This document shows, one piece after another, positions 30,579 to 40,311 of a DNA stretch of 64,000 nt. The notes under the pieces are model-generated. The model worked only from the letters and a program-made list of their open reading frames with translations, was not told where the DNA came from and ran no database searches. The position numbers and the translations under genes are program-made. This DNA is from Methylophaga sp. Lineage in GTDB: Bacteria; Pseudomonadota; Gammaproteobacteria; Nitrosococcales; Methylophagaceae. Location: the NCBI GenBank assembly GCA_002696735.1, contig NZSL01000017.1, forward strand, positions 62,669 to 126,668, in the 5' to 3' direction. Position 1 is the stretch's first letter, and each line of letters begins with the position of its first letter.

Positions 30579-30617
30579 AAAAAAAGCCCCGTCTGGATGA
30601 TTTTATCTTTTCGGGGC
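30579..30617 (-). terminator. Intrinsic terminator / attenuator between nusB and thiL
   Basis: On the minus strand GCCCCG (30612-30617), a 20-nt loop and CGGGGC (30586-30591) are followed by seven T (30579-30585). It starts 7 bp after the nusB stop and ends two bases before the thiL start codon, so termination would cut thiL and pgpA off from ribH-nusB. Confidence 0.8.
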
Positions 30618-30623
30618 AGTTAA

Positions 30624-31085
30624 TCAATTCGCTTTTTTCTGAGCACGAGCGGCTTTGGCAGCCTGATATTCTGGCTGGCGTAAACGGGCGCCCATTTTAT
30701 CGAGAACCCCGTTAACGTATTTATGGCCCTGTTCACCCCCAAATGATTTGGCCAGTTCAACGGCTTCATTCAAGACCACGCGATACGGAATATCCGGACG
30801 GTGCATATATTCAAAAACGGCCAGACGTAATACTGAAATCTCAACAGGGTCGACAGTGGCTAAACTTCTGTCTACCGCATGGGTCAGTTCGGCATCAATG
30901 GTATCGATTTCTTTAGTAACACCTTCCACCAGAAGTTGAAAATAGTTTTTGTCGATTTTATTGGCGTATTCCGCCATGACAAAATCCATGGTGTCTTTTT
31001 CAGGAGCCTGATTATTGACCAAAGATTGATAAAGCGCTTGCACGGCAGCACGTCGAGCCTGAGTCCGGGGCAGTCCACCAGCCAT
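30624..31085 (-). CDS. nusB: Transcription antitermination factor NusB
   Basis: NusB binds boxA RNA with NusE (S10) and supports antitermination at rRNA operons. The 153-residue all-helical protein starts MAGGLPRTQARRAAVQALYQ, contains RSLATVDPVEISVLRLAVFE and PYRVVLNEAVELAKSFGGE, and ends in a Lys/Ala-rich tail. Its start codon directly follows the ribH stop with no gap. Confidence 0.95.
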   Translation of the reverse strand: MAGGLPRTQARRAAVQALYQSLVNNQAPEKDTMDFVMAEYANKIDKNYFQLLVEGVTKEIDTIDAELTHAVDRSLATVDPVEISVLRLAVFEYMHRPDIPYRVVLNEAVELAKSFGGEQGHKYVNGVLDKMGARLRQPEYQAAKAARAQKKAN

Positions 31086-31568
31086 TTACTTGGCAGCTCC
31101 GATTTGACGCAACACGTTAACCATTTCAATCATGCCCATCGCTGCTTCAGCACCTTTATTACCGGCTTTAGTGCCAGCACGTTCAATCGCCTGTTCGATG
31201 GTATCAACAGTCAACACACCAAAAGCAATTGGAATATCCAATTGCAACGTCAGTTGGCCCAGCCCTTTTGAACATTCCCCAGCGACATATTCAAAATGCG
31301 GAGTACCGCCACGAATCACCGCACCCAATGCGATAATGGCATCATATTTACCGGTTTTACCCATACGTTGTACAGCCAGCGGGATTTCAACTGCTCCGGG
31401 AACGCGGGCAATTTCAATATCTTTTTCCGCAGCACCATGACGTAATAATGTATCTACTGCACCGGCAATCAGATTATCAACAATAAAATCATTGAAACGG
31501 CCTGCAACGATACCTACTCGTATGCCTTTTGCGGAAAAGTCACCTGAAAAGGTTTTGATATTGCTCAT
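31086..31568 (-). CDS. ribH: 6,7-dimethyl-8-ribityllumazine synthase
   Basis: RibH makes lumazine, the riboflavin precursor, as an icosahedral or pentameric enzyme. The 160-residue protein has [20 protein letters not shown], the substrate loop [11 protein letters not shown], and the [17 protein letters not shown] phosphate-binding and catalytic-histidine motif. It heads ribH-nusB. A ribBA or ribE gene is not next to it in this window. Confidence 0.96.
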   Translation of the reverse strand: MSNIKTFSGDFSAKGIRVGIVAGRFNDFIVDNLIAGAVDTLLRHGAAEKDIEIARVPGAVEIPLAVQRMGKTGKYDAIIALGAVIRGGTPHFEYVAGECSKGLGQLTLQLDIPIAFGVLTVDTIEQAIERAGTKAGNKGAEAAMGMIEMVNVLRQIGAAK

Positions 31569-31637
31569 ATTTCAGAAATGTCCAAAAGAGAAAAAAAGAT
31601 ATTGTACTGTGTTTAAAAATGAATGCCTAACAGTCAG

Positions 31638-32513
31638 TTACAGCCAGCGCTGTTTTTCAGCAGCCGTTTTATTGCCAGTATGCGGTAATCCATCGGCATC
31701 AGCTTCAACAACCGTCCATTGATAAGGCGTTTGATCAATTCGCACAGCCGTTAATTGCTCGCCCCAGACCGCGCCACTATCCAATGAAAACACATTGTCA
31801 TACTGACCGGTGCCCAGTTGTGACCAATGGCCAAAGACTATTTTGTCATTGACGCTGGCGCGATTGGGCATCATAAACCAAGGCTTCTGACCCTCTGGTT
31901 TATCCTTGGGCGCGCCTTTGAATTTCAGCGCCAGGCTGCCGTCTTCATTGCAGTATCGCAGACGTGTAAAACAATTGGTAATGAAGCGTAATCTATCCCA
32001 GCCGGTTAACTCAGCAGACCAGCGCTTGGGTTTGTTGCCATACATATGTTTAAAAAATTCACGCCAGTCGTCTGATTGAAGCACCGATTCGACTTCAGCG
32101 GCTCTTTCCAATGCCTCATCGATGCTCCACTCAGGAGGTAAGCCAGCATGCACCATTGAAAACTGTAATTCCCTATCATGATAAAACAAGGGTTGTTGAC
32201 GTAACCAGTTAATCAATTCATCACTGTCTTCAGCGGTCAAAACCGGTTCAATGGTATCCAGCCGATGAGTGAACTCATTATTTCCCGCAGCGTGGGCCAG
32301 CATATGCAAATCATGGTTGCCCAATACGACTTTTGCTGACTGCTCACCTAACTGTCGCACAAACCTGAGGGTGTCTAACGATTTTGGACCACGATTAACC
32401 AGGTCACCAGCTAACCAGATTTGATCCTGCTGCGGATCAAATCTCACAACCTCAAGTAATTTGATCAGCTCATCAAAACATCCCTGAACATCACCAATTG
32501 CATAGACAGCCAT
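31638..32513 (-). CDS. apaH: Bis(5'-nucleosyl)-tetraphosphatase, symmetrical (ApaH)
   Basis: ApaH cleaves Ap4A to two ADP and also removes Np4 caps from RNA. The 291-residue metallophosphatase has AIGDVQGCFDELIKLL, LAGDLVNRGPKSLDTLRFV, VLGNHDLHMLA and VHAGLPPEWS, which supply the dinuclear metal ligands. A late FGHWS motif is also present. No neighbours point to a special role. Confidence 0.95.
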   Translation of the reverse strand: MAVYAIGDVQGCFDELIKLLEVVRFDPQQDQIWLAGDLVNRGPKSLDTLRFVRQLGEQSAKVVLGNHDLHMLAHAAGNNEFTHRLDTIEPVLTAEDSDELINWLRQQPLFYHDRELQFSMVHAGLPPEWSIDEALERAAEVESVLQSDDWREFFKHMYGNKPKRWSAELTGWDRLRFITNCFTRLRYCNEDGSLALKFKGAPKDKPEGQKPWFMMPNRASVNDKIVFGHWSQLGTGQYDNVFSLDSGAVWGEQLTAVRIDQTPYQWTVVEADADGLPHTGNKTAAEKQRWL

Positions 32514-32525
32514 AGGATTAACGAA

Positions 32526-33008
32526 TTAACGGCGACGGTATAACGGAACAGGTCTGAGCACTGTTGCCTGATAACTGTCACTGAAATCATCGAATGCCGC
32601 CAGGGCTTGCGTCAGATGGTCAGGGTTGGCCAGTTCAAAACTGTTGATACCGCATTGCGACATATAAAACAGCTGGTCGTATAGCACATCACCCTGGGCA
32701 CGGATTTCACCTTTAAACTGGTACCTGTCACGCAACAGACGGGCGTAGGAATAGCAACGTCCATCAGTAAATGCTGGAAATAACAGTACAATCAGTTGAA
32801 AACGAGCCAAATCCGGCACAATTTCCTCAAGTGGGTCGTCGCCGGAAAGCCGAATGCCCAGACCACCTTCATGCTGGCTCAACGTTTCGTGCTGTTCCTG
32901 CCAACGGGTTATTGAAACAGTAATGTTGCCAGCAACCAATGCAGCTTCATCATCAAGATGCTGCCAATTGTCGTCAACGATCTCGCGATCTTTAATGATC
33001 TTCTGCAT
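32526..33008 (-). CDS. DUF934 protein linked to sulfite/nitrite reductase
   Basis: A 160-residue protein of the DUF934 family, which is regularly found beside cysI-type reductases; its role is not established. The core RLSGDDPLEEIVPDLARFQL, FPAFTDGRCYSYARLLRDRY and RAQGDVLYDQLFYM is recognisable. The ATG at 33006-33008, 7 nt after AGGAG, is preferred to an in-frame GTG two codons earlier. The start lies 17 bp inside the reductase gene, so translation is coupled. Confidence 0.85.
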   Translation of the reverse strand: MQKIIKDREIVDDNWQHLDDEAALVAGNITVSITRWQEQHETLSQHEGGLGIRLSGDDPLEEIVPDLARFQLIVLLFPAFTDGRCYSYARLLRDRYQFKGEIRAQGDVLYDQLFYMSQCGINSFELANPDHLTQALAAFDDFSDSYQATVLRPVPLYRRR

Positions 33009-34650
33009 AAACACGCTCCTTGAAAGGATCTACGCCAACACGTCGTACCGTCGCGAGAAAGCTCTCATCTTCATGGCGCAGATCGATATAAGCATCCAAT
33101 AAATGGGCAACAGTATCGACCACATCCGCTTTTGGAATCGCCCGGCCCAGACGCTCACCAAGTGACGCATCTGCTTCTGAACTTCCACCCAGAGTAAACT
33201 GATACCACTCTTCGCCTTTCTTATCGACGCCCAGAATACCTATATGCCCCACGCTTTGATGGGCACAGCCATTCATGCAGCCAGAAAACTTGATTTTGAT
33301 ATCACCCAGATCATGCAGATAATCCAAATCATCAAACCGTTGAGCAATCCCTTTGGATAACGGTATTGAAGTCGCATTGGCCAGACCACAATAATCCAGT
33401 CCGGGACAGCAGATAATATCGGTCAGAGTGTTAATATTTGGTGTAGCCAAATCCTCTGCATTGAGGCGCAGCCATAAGGCATATAAATCCGCTTGTTTCA
33501 CATCGGCAAACACCAGGTTTTGAGTGTGAGTGGAACGCACTTCACTAAAGCTGAATTCATCCGCTAAATCCGCTACTACTTCAAGTTGTTCAGAAGTAAT
33601 ATCACCTGGAGCCTGGCCCGGTTTTTTCAATGAAACATAGACCGCACTGTAACCTGGAACTTTATGGTCGGCAGTATTTTGTTTAACCCAAAGGGCAAAT
33701 TCTTTGTCTTGCGCGACTAAGTCAGCAAAACTGCTATCAGAATCAGCCGCATCCCGTTCATAAGCCGGCTCAGTAAAATACTGTTTTACCCGTTCAATTT
33801 CTTTTTTATCCAGTTTTAACTGATCGCGAATATGAACCCACTCAGCCTCGACCAATTCGCGGATGTGGTTAATACCATGTTCCCGAACCGTGATCTTGAT
33901 ACGGGCTTTATATTTATTATCACGACGACCTAGGCGGTTATAAACACGCACTATGGCTTCGAGATATGACAATAGATCCTGTTTTTCCAGGAAAGGACGA
34001 ATCTGTTCACCAATGATTGGTGTACGACCTAAACCACCGCCTACAAGGACTTCGAAGCCAACGTCGCCTTCGTGATTTTTTACCAGATGCAAACCGATAT
34101 CATGCAACTTGGTTGCTGCACGATCTTCTTTTGAGCCTACAACAGCAATTTTAAATTTGCGCGGTAAATAAGCAAACTCAGGGTGGAAGGTAGACCATTG
34201 GCGAATCATCTCAGCCCATGGGCGTGGATCTTCTATTTCATTGGCATTCACCCCGGCGAGCTGATCCGAAGTGGTATTACGAATACAATTACCACTGCTT
34301 TGAATGGCATGCATCTGGACCGTCGCCAGCTCCGCCAGGATATCTGGCACATCTTCCAGTTTGGGCCAGTTCATTTGAAAATTCTGTCGTGTAGTGAAAT
34401 GCACAAAGCCTTTATCATAACGGCGTGCAACTTCTGCAATTTTACGAACCTGACGGGATGACATCATGCCGTAAGGAACAGCGACTCGCAGCATCGGAGC
34501 ATGGATTTGAATATACAAACCATTCATCAGGCGTAACGGACGGAATTGCTCTTCAGTCAATTCACCGGCAAGAAAACGACGGGTCTGATCGCGAAATTGA
34601 GCTACCCGCTGATCTATCATCGTTTGATCATACTTATCGTACTGATACAT
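32992..34650 (-). CDS. cysI: Siroheme sulfite (or nitrite) reductase, hemoprotein
   Basis: This 552-residue protein has the duplicated sulfite/nitrite reductase ferredoxin-like and 4Fe-4S domains. Arginine-rich siroheme contacts appear in HFTTRQNFQMNW and GNCIRNTTSD. The cluster and siroheme ligands are Cys415 and Cys421 (CCPGLDYC) and Cys458 and Cys462 (SGCMNGC), spaced CX5C and CX3C. With cysN, cysD, an APS reductase and a CysB-like regulator 3-8 kb away, sulfite is the likely substrate. No cysJ flavoprotein is adjacent, so the electron donor may be ferredoxin. Confidence 0.9.
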   Translation of the reverse strand: MYQYDKYDQTMIDQRVAQFRDQTRRFLAGELTEEQFRPLRLMNGLYIQIHAPMLRVAVPYGMMSSRQVRKIAEVARRYDKGFVHFTTRQNFQMNWPKLEDVPDILAELATVQMHAIQSSGNCIRNTTSDQLAGVNANEIEDPRPWAEMIRQWSTFHPEFAYLPRKFKIAVVGSKEDRAATKLHDIGLHLVKNHEGDVGFEVLVGGGLGRTPIIGEQIRPFLEKQDLLSYLEAIVRVYNRLGRRDNKYKARIKITVREHGINHIRELVEAEWVHIRDQLKLDKKEIERVKQYFTEPAYERDAADSDSSFADLVAQDKEFALWVKQNTADHKVPGYSAVYVSLKKPGQAPGDITSEQLEVVADLADEFSFSEVRSTHTQNLVFADVKQADLYALWLRLNAEDLATPNINTLTDIICCPGLDYCGLANATSIPLSKGIAQRFDDLDYLHDLGDIKIKFSGCMNGCAHQSVGHIGILGVDKKGEEWYQFTLGGSSEADASLGERLGRAIPKADVVDTVAHLLDAYIDLRHEDESFLATVRRVGVDPFKERVYAEDH

Positions 34651-35055
34651 TTATGGTCTCTAAACGGTTTCAATGGACCGCACATTATAACGATGACGAC
34701 ATATAACAGGAAATTATAAATGGCTATATCGTTATTAATTGCCGCCCAAAAAGCCACTAAAGCTAACCAAGTCAGTCCATGATTCATCGACGATAACAAT
34801 AGCTTGGGAGGATGAATATATCTGAAAACCGATACCTTCTGCGATAAAAGCTTCGCTTCCAGACCGGTCGGACTGATTGGGATTTGCCGACACCACAGAT
34901 TTGAGATGTGCCATATTACGCAAAAAAACTTACTGCACTGTAAGCAACGCAACCAGATAAAATGGTTACGGCGAATATTGGGTGTCAATTGCACCTTTCT
35001 GCTAAACAACAGCCAGTAAACTATTGGATTGAGCTATTGGCGGAGCAAATCGATA
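34651..35055. other. Intergenic region between cysI and the DUF3465 gene
   Basis: This 405-bp divergent gap must hold the promoter of the cysI-DUF934 pair. No riboswitch or clear sigma70 box was recognised. The only plausible reading frame is a 59-residue minus-strand one (34735-34914) without a Shine-Dalgarno; see findings. Confidence 0.5.
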
Positions 35056-35499
35056 ATGTCTAAACCAAAGCGTATGCAACAACGAGTGTGGATCATATTT
35101 GGCTTTGCCATTCTGATCTTTATGGGCAGTTTTTATGAGCCCGCACCGCAGAATAATCCCCCCGCAACGGCCAGTAATATTGAACAGCTCATTGAACAAC
35201 GGCAAAGTGATGTTCAAATTGAGGTGTCGGGTACAGTCACCCGGCTACTTTCCGACGACAACGACGGTAGTCGACATCAACGTTTTATTATTGAATTAGC
35301 CAGCGGACAAACCCTGTTAATTGTTCACAATATCGATTTGGCACCCAGAATTGACGATATCAGAGAAGGTGATGAAGTCCGTGTTTACGGTGAATATATC
35401 TGGAATGATAAGGGCGGCTTAATTCACTGGACCCATCATGATCCGGCCAACCGTCATCCGCATGGCTGGATAAGACATCAGGACAGGCTCTATCAGTAA
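35056..35499 (+). CDS. DUF3465 family exported OB-fold-like protein
   Basis: A 147-residue protein with an N-terminal membrane anchor or signal (RVWIIFGFAILIFMGSFYEP) and a small beta-rich domain: VQIEVSGTVTRLLSDDNDGS, RHQRFIIELASGQTLLIVHN, GDEVRVYGEYIWNDKGG, IHWTHHDP. This matches DUF3465, of unknown function, probably periplasmic. The start at 35056 follows GGAG by about 10 nt. It ends 4 bp before the glycosylase gene, so the two are probably cotranscribed. Confidence 0.8.
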   Translation: MSKPKRMQQRVWIIFGFAILIFMGSFYEPAPQNNPPATASNIEQLIEQRQSDVQIEVSGTVTRLLSDDNDGSRHQRFIIELASGQTLLIVHNIDLAPRIDDIREGDEVRVYGEYIWNDKGGLIHWTHHDPANRHPHGWIRHQDRLYQ

Positions 35500-35503
35500 G
35501 GCT

Positions 35504-36043
35504 ATGGAAAACAATCAAATTCTGGAACTAGCCACCAGCTTTCCACCAATTATTGGCACAACACCGAAAATCCTTATTCTCGGTTCCATGCCAGGGCTGG
35601 AATCATTAAAACAGCAGCGTTATTACGCCCATCCACGCAATGCGTTCTGGCCAATCATTACGTCGCTTTATGGTCACTCGGAGAAGTTAGACTATTCACA
35701 ACGCTGTGAGTTATTAAAACAGCAGCAGATTGCTGTGTGGGATGTGTTGAAAAGTTGTTATCGACCGGGGAGCCTGGATCAAAATATTGAAACGCAGTCA
35801 ATGATTGCTAATGATTTTGTGGCTTTTCTGCAGCTTCATCCATCAGTAACACAAATCTTTTTTAATGGTGGTAAAGCAGAACAGGTCTTCAAACGCTATG
35901 TGGCAAAACAACTGGAAGCTGCGAGAATTTCACCGTTATTCCACAGGCTACCCTCTACCAGTCCTGCCCATGCCGCTATGAACTATGAAACAAAACAACG
36001 GCTTTGGCATCAGGCCTTATCAGGGGCTATTACCCCTTCATAG
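35504..36043 (+). CDS. DNA-deoxyinosine (hypoxanthine) glycosylase, UDG superfamily
   Basis: A 179-residue uracil-DNA-glycosylase-fold protein. The motif-1 region PKILILGSMPGLESLKQQRYYAHPRN (residues about 22-47) and the motif-2-like LPSTSPAHA near 150 fit the family that removes hypoxanthine from deaminated adenine. It is related to Mug but has the GSMPG form. It converges on the EAL gene. Confidence 0.82.
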   Translation: MENNQILELATSFPPIIGTTPKILILGSMPGLESLKQQRYYAHPRNAFWPIITSLYGHSEKLDYSQRCELLKQQQIAVWDVLKSCYRPGSLDQNIETQSMIANDFVAFLQLHPSVTQIFFNGGKAEQVFKRYVAKQLEAARISPLFHRLPSTSPAHAAMNYETKQRLWHQALSGAITPS

Positions 36044-36079
36044 CCGCCAGCAGTGGTGGATTTGAAAGATCAGCAAGCC

Positions 36080-36847
36080 CTAGCGCCACCAATCGGATGA
36101 TACTGTTGCTAAAGATTCAAAACTTGGCCTGGCAAAATAAAATCCCTGGAATAGTTCAATTCCCATCTCTTGCAAAACGTGCAGTTCATCTGCAGATTCG
36201 ATACCTTCCGCAATCACGGTAATATCTAAATCATCGCAAACCGCAATAATACCGCGAGTAATGGTCTGCCGGACTTTATCGTTATGAATATTGCGCACCA
36301 GGGCCATATCCAGCTTCACCAGATCGGTCTGCATATCTGCCAGCAGGTTCAAACCGGCATAACCGGCGCCAAAATCATCTATCGCCGTGATAAATCCCTG
36401 TTGCTGATAAGACTGGATAATATCCTGCAGATGAGCGTGATCATTTATCTGCTCACCTTCAGTTACTTCAAAAATAATCTGTTCGATGGGAAAATTGTAA
36501 ATTTCAGCTGCTTCCAGCGTTGTCCTTATACACAGTTCGGGTTTATAAACCGCATTGGGCATAAAGTTGATGCTGAGTTTGCTCTGAATATTGAGCTCTG
36601 CTGCAAGTTTGATGGCTTTGACCCGACAGGCCTGGTCAAAACGATAGCGATTATCTTGATTAACGTTCTCAAAAACCTGACCGGCCCCCTGTCCTTCCAA
36701 GCCTCGAACAAGAGCCTCCTGTGCATAAACCGTTTGGCTGGTTGTATTGACTATCGGCTGGAATGCCATCGAAAAATCGAAGCCCAATAAACCACTGTTT
36801 AAACACTCACCACAACCTATCTTTCGAAAATCTGCTTGTTCTTTCAT
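36080..36847 (-). CDS. Stand-alone EAL-domain c-di-GMP phosphodiesterase
   Basis: A 255-residue protein that is almost only an EAL domain, hydrolysing c-di-GMP to pGpG. Metal and catalytic residues appear intact: QEALVRG, NFMPNA, FEVTEGEQI, IDDFGAGYAGLN, LVKLDM, IAEGIES and the terminal LFQGFYFARP. A short Cys-containing N-terminus (IGCGECLNSG) precedes it. No membrane segment or sensor domain is seen, so the protein is cytosolic and its input is unknown. Confidence 0.9.
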   Translation of the reverse strand: MKEQADFRKIGCGECLNSGLLGFDFSMAFQPIVNTTSQTVYAQEALVRGLEGQGAGQVFENVNQDNRYRFDQACRVKAIKLAAELNIQSKLSINFMPNAVYKPELCIRTTLEAAEIYNFPIEQIIFEVTEGEQINDHAHLQDIIQSYQQQGFITAIDDFGAGYAGLNLLADMQTDLVKLDMALVRNIHNDKVRQTITRGIIAVCDDLDITVIAEGIESADELHVLQEMGIELFQGFYFARPSFESLATVSSDWWR

Positions 36848-37086
36848 TATTCACCAATCCCGGTTCCGCAGAATGTAACCTAAATTACTGCCTGCTACTC
36901 AAACCGGTTCACATTATTCGCAAAAAATTTACAAAGTAACTTTAACAATCCTGTACACGATTGCAAAAATGAAGGAAGGCTTCAATAACATAAAGCAAAC
37001 CGCATCCATGTAACGGAAAAATTTAACGGGATTTGAATGATTCAAAAGCGGGAGTTTTAGTAATTGTTGCAGAACAATTGATCATA

Positions 37087-37114
37087 AAATCAGGCCGCAA
37101 GCACGGCCTGATTT
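37087..37114 (-). terminator. Terminator downstream of cysN
   Basis: AAATCAGGCCG and CGGCCTGATTT form a perfect 11-bp stem around a 6-nt loop, ten bases after the cysN stop. The adjoining A/T bases give a short T-tract on the minus strand, so the hairpin probably ends the cysH-cysD-cysN transcript. Confidence 0.8.
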
Positions 37115-37123
37115 ATTTGGATT

Positions 37124-38554
37124 TTACTTCAGCAGATCACTGATATCTTTGGCATCCCAGTGCGGGAAGTGCTTACGGACTAAGGCGTTCAATTCAACCT
37201 CGAATGCAGTAATATCAGTTGAAGTTGCAGTCTCATTGGTGATGCCGCTAATGGCTTCAGTAATCATGCCAGCGCCAATCGTAACATTGGTCAGACGATC
37301 AATAATGATAAATGCACCGGTGGTACGATTACGTTTATATGCATCAAACACAACAGGTTTATTTAATGAAAATTCACATAAACCGATTTCATTGAGTTTC
37401 AGCTCAGTCACAACATTATGCGCCAGCGTATTTACATCAATCTGATGATCAATTTGTGTCATGACACCTGTACTGTCAGAAACGCCGACCTTGATGTTAA
37501 ATTGTTTATTAGCCACCAGTGGTTGCTCTGTCATCCATACAACCATGGCTTTAAAACGACTGGATACATGTGGCTGATGGTCACGATGCACAATCATATC
37601 GCCACGACTGACATCAACTTCATCCTGCAGGGTAACGGTAATTGATTCACCCGGTACAGCATGATCCAGTTCACCGTCGTAAGTGACCAATGCTTTTACT
37701 TTGCTTTCTCTACCCGAAGGCAATACTGTGATTTCATCTCCCGGCTTAAGGATACCGGCTGATAAAGTGCCACAGTAGCCACGGAAATTCAGATTCGGTC
37801 GGTTAACATATTGCACCGGGAAACGCGCGTCTTCGGTATTGGCATCTTTCCCAATCTCGATATTTTCCAGCAGCTCCATCATGGTGCTGCCCTGATACCA
37901 AGACATGTTTTCACTTCTGTTTACCACATTATCACCGTTCAAGGCAGACATTGGTACAAAGTGAATATCTTCAATTTCCAGTTCACGGGCAAATTCGCTA
38001 TACGCTTTGCGAATATCGTTAAACACCTGTTCGCTGAAATCCATCAAATCCATTTTATTAATGGCCACGATGATATGTTTAATGCCCAACAATGAAGCAA
38101 TAAAACTGTGGCGGCGGGTCTGCGTCTGCATACCATAACGGGCATCAATCAGAATAACCGCCAACTGACAGGTTGACGCGCCGGTGGCCATATTACGGGT
38201 ATATTGTTCATGCCCTGGTGTATCGGCAATGATAAATTTACGTTTGGTCGTAGAGAAATAACGATACGCTACGTCAATGGTAATGCCCTGCTCACGTTCG
38301 GCCTGTAAACCATCAACAAGCAAAGCCAGATCAACCTGGTTTCCTGTGGTTCCGGATTTGACACTGTCACGTGTCACTGCTTCCAGCTGATCTTCATAAA
38401 TCATTTTGGAATCGTGTAACAATCGCCCAATCAGCGTGCTTTTACCGTCATCCACATTACCGCAGGTCAGAAAACGCAGCAGTTCCTTGTTTTCGTGTTG
38501 TTTGAGATAGGCTTCGATATCGGTCGCAATCAGCGCATCAGTTTCATATGTCAT
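37124..38554 (-). CDS. cysN: Sulfate adenylyltransferase subunit 1 (GTPase) CysN
   Basis: CysN is the GTP-hydrolysing partner of CysD in making APS from sulfate and ATP. The 476-residue protein has the EF-Tu-like G motifs [27 protein letters not shown] and NKMD, then the beta-barrel domains. It ends after the barrel, without the C-terminal APS kinase domain of CysNC fusions. That fits the APS-type reductase encoded two genes upstream. Confidence 0.95.
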   Translation of the reverse strand: MTYETDALIATDIEAYLKQHENKELLRFLTCGNVDDGKSTLIGRLLHDSKMIYEDQLEAVTRDSVKSGTTGNQVDLALLVDGLQAEREQGITIDVAYRYFSTTKRKFIIADTPGHEQYTRNMATGASTCQLAVILIDARYGMQTQTRRHSFIASLLGIKHIIVAINKMDLMDFSEQVFNDIRKAYSEFARELEIEDIHFVPMSALNGDNVVNRSENMSWYQGSTMMELLENIEIGKDANTEDARFPVQYVNRPNLNFRGYCGTLSAGILKPGDEITVLPSGRESKVKALVTYDGELDHAVPGESITVTLQDEVDVSRGDMIVHRDHQPHVSSRFKAMVVWMTEQPLVANKQFNIKVGVSDSTGVMTQIDHQIDVNTLAHNVVTELKLNEIGLCEFSLNKPVVFDAYKRNRTTGAFIIIDRLTNVTIGAGMITEAISGITNETATSTDITAFEVELNALVRKHFPHWDAKDISDLLK

Positions 38555-38667
38555 GTTGAGTGCCTGGTTTAATTATCTTTACGGGTCAAGATGCCAATCA
38601 ATTTGAGCATCGTATTCAATTCTATTTATTGGTTAGATAGGAACTAATAATCCTTTCACCAACAAAA

Positions 38668-39570
38668 TCAGAAATAACCTTCCTGTTTCTTTTTCTCCAT
38701 CGAGCCGGCTTCATCATGATCGATGGCCCGTCCTTGACGTTCAGAAGTCGTTGTCAGTAGCATTTCCTGAATGATTTCTGGCAAGGTATCGGCATCGGAT
38801 TTCACCGCACCGGTCAGTGGATAACAGCCCAGTGTGCGGAAACGGACTTTTTCCATCCGGATTTTTTCACCTTCGGGAATACGCATACGGTCATCATCGA
38901 CCATGATGGTCAGGCCATTGTAATTGACCACTGGACGCTCGGCGGCGTAATACAGCGGTACAATCGGTATCTGTTCCAGATAGATGTATTGCCAGATATC
39001 CAGCTCTGTCCAGTTCGACAGCGGGAAAACACGAATGCTTTCACCTTTATTAACTCTGCTGTTGTAAATGTTCCATAGCTCAGGGCGTTGTGCTTTAGGA
39101 TCCCAGCGATGGTTTTTATCGCGAAATGAATATACACGCTCCTTGGCACGAGACTTTTCTTCATCTCGTCGAGCACCACCAAAAGCCGCATCAAAGCCAT
39201 GTTTACTCAACGCCTGTTTCAAAGCATCCGTTTTCATGATGTCTGTATAGCGAGGATGGTCGAATGGGTTGATACCCGCTTCAACACCTTCCTGATTGGT
39301 ATGTACGATAAGGTCCAATCCCAGCTCTTTTGCGCGCTGATCACGGAACCTGACCATTTCCTGAAACTTCCAGGTGGTATCAATATGCATCAACGGAAAT
39401 GGCGGCTTGCCTGGATAAAATGCTTTCATGGCCAGATGCAGCATGACAGCAGAATCCTTACCAATTGAATATAGCATGACCGGATTTTCAAACTCAGCGG
39501 CCACTTCACGCATAATATGAATACTTTCGGCTTCGAGCTGTTTTAAGTGTGTCAGTTGTTTTTCAGTCAT
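38668..39570 (-). CDS. cysD: Sulfate adenylyltransferase subunit 2 CysD
   Basis: CysD is the ATP pyrophosphatase-type catalytic subunit that adenylylates sulfate. The 300-residue protein has the PP-loop [18 protein letters not shown] (about residue 34), [27 protein letters not shown] and the C-terminal [15 protein letters not shown]. It lies between cysH and cysN, 113 bp from cysN. Confidence 0.96.
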   Translation of the reverse strand: MTEKQLTHLKQLEAESIHIMREVAAEFENPVMLYSIGKDSAVMLHLAMKAFYPGKPPFPLMHIDTTWKFQEMVRFRDQRAKELGLDLIVHTNQEGVEAGINPFDHPRYTDIMKTDALKQALSKHGFDAAFGGARRDEEKSRAKERVYSFRDKNHRWDPKAQRPELWNIYNSRVNKGESIRVFPLSNWTELDIWQYIYLEQIPIVPLYYAAERPVVNYNGLTIMVDDDRMRIPEGEKIRMEKVRFRTLGCYPLTGAVKSDADTLPEIIQEMLLTTTSERQGRAIDHDEAGSMEKKKQEGYF

Positions 39571-39582
39571 AATTTTTCTCTG

Positions 39583-40281
39583 TTACTTAGCCTTTACGTG
39601 TAAGCCACATTCTTTGGTTTCAGGATTTTCCCACCACCAGCGACCAGCCCGGATATCTTCGCCTGGGGTAATCGCTCTGGTACATGGCGCACAGCCAATA
39701 CTGGCATAACCCTGATTATGTAATTCATTAAATGGAACATCAAAAGCGCGGATATATTTCCATACTTCGCCATTTGACCAGTCCGTCAGTGGACTGAATT
39801 TCTGTAACTCATGGTCTGCATCCCATTCAGATACCGGTAACTCATTTCGAGTAATCGACTGTGAGCGGCGCATTCCCGTCAGCCAGGCCTTTTTACCAGC
39901 CAAAGCACGATTTAACGGTGCAACTTTGCGTATTCCACAGCATTGTTTTCGCAGGTCGACACTGTCATAAAATGCGTTTGGTCCATTATGTGTCACAAAC
40001 TGTTCAATACTCAGGGTATCGGGATAATAAACCTCAACCTCAAGCTGATAGTGCTTTTTAGCCTGCTGCATTAAATCATAGGTTTCTTTGGGCAGTCGAC
40101 CTGTATCCAAAGTGAAGATGCCGATTTGCGGTGCAAATTTGGCAATCAAATCCATTAACACCATATCTTCAGCGCCATAACTGGTCGCCAAGACTGCAGG
40201 GCTATAATCAGCCTCAATCTGCTCCAGCAACTGTTTTACAGCATCAATTTTCAGTTGAAGCTTTTCATTAATTTCTGTCAT
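39583..40281 (-). CDS. cysH: Adenylyl-sulfate (APS) reductase, 4Fe-4S type (CysH family)
   Basis: This enzyme reduces APS to sulfite with thioredoxin or glutathione. The 232-residue protein has the cluster-binding cysteine pairs Cys114-Cys115 (KQCCGIRK) and Cys197-x-x-Cys200 (IGCAPC). These mark APS reductases and are absent from PAPS reductases such as enteric CysH. The catalytic cysteine is in ECGLH at 224-228. No APS kinase is therefore required in the pathway. It lies 12 bp upstream of cysD. Confidence 0.94.
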   Translation of the reverse strand: MTEINEKLQLKIDAVKQLLEQIEADYSPAVLATSYGAEDMVLMDLIAKFAPQIGIFTLDTGRLPKETYDLMQQAKKHYQLEVEVYYPDTLSIEQFVTHNGPNAFYDSVDLRKQCCGIRKVAPLNRALAGKKAWLTGMRRSQSITRNELPVSEWDADHELQKFSPLTDWSNGEVWKYIRAFDVPFNELHNQGYASIGCAPCTRAITPGEDIRAGRWWWENPETKECGLHVKAK

Positions 40282-40311
40282 TTTGAATTACTTTTTCATT
40301 CGTTTAGTTTG

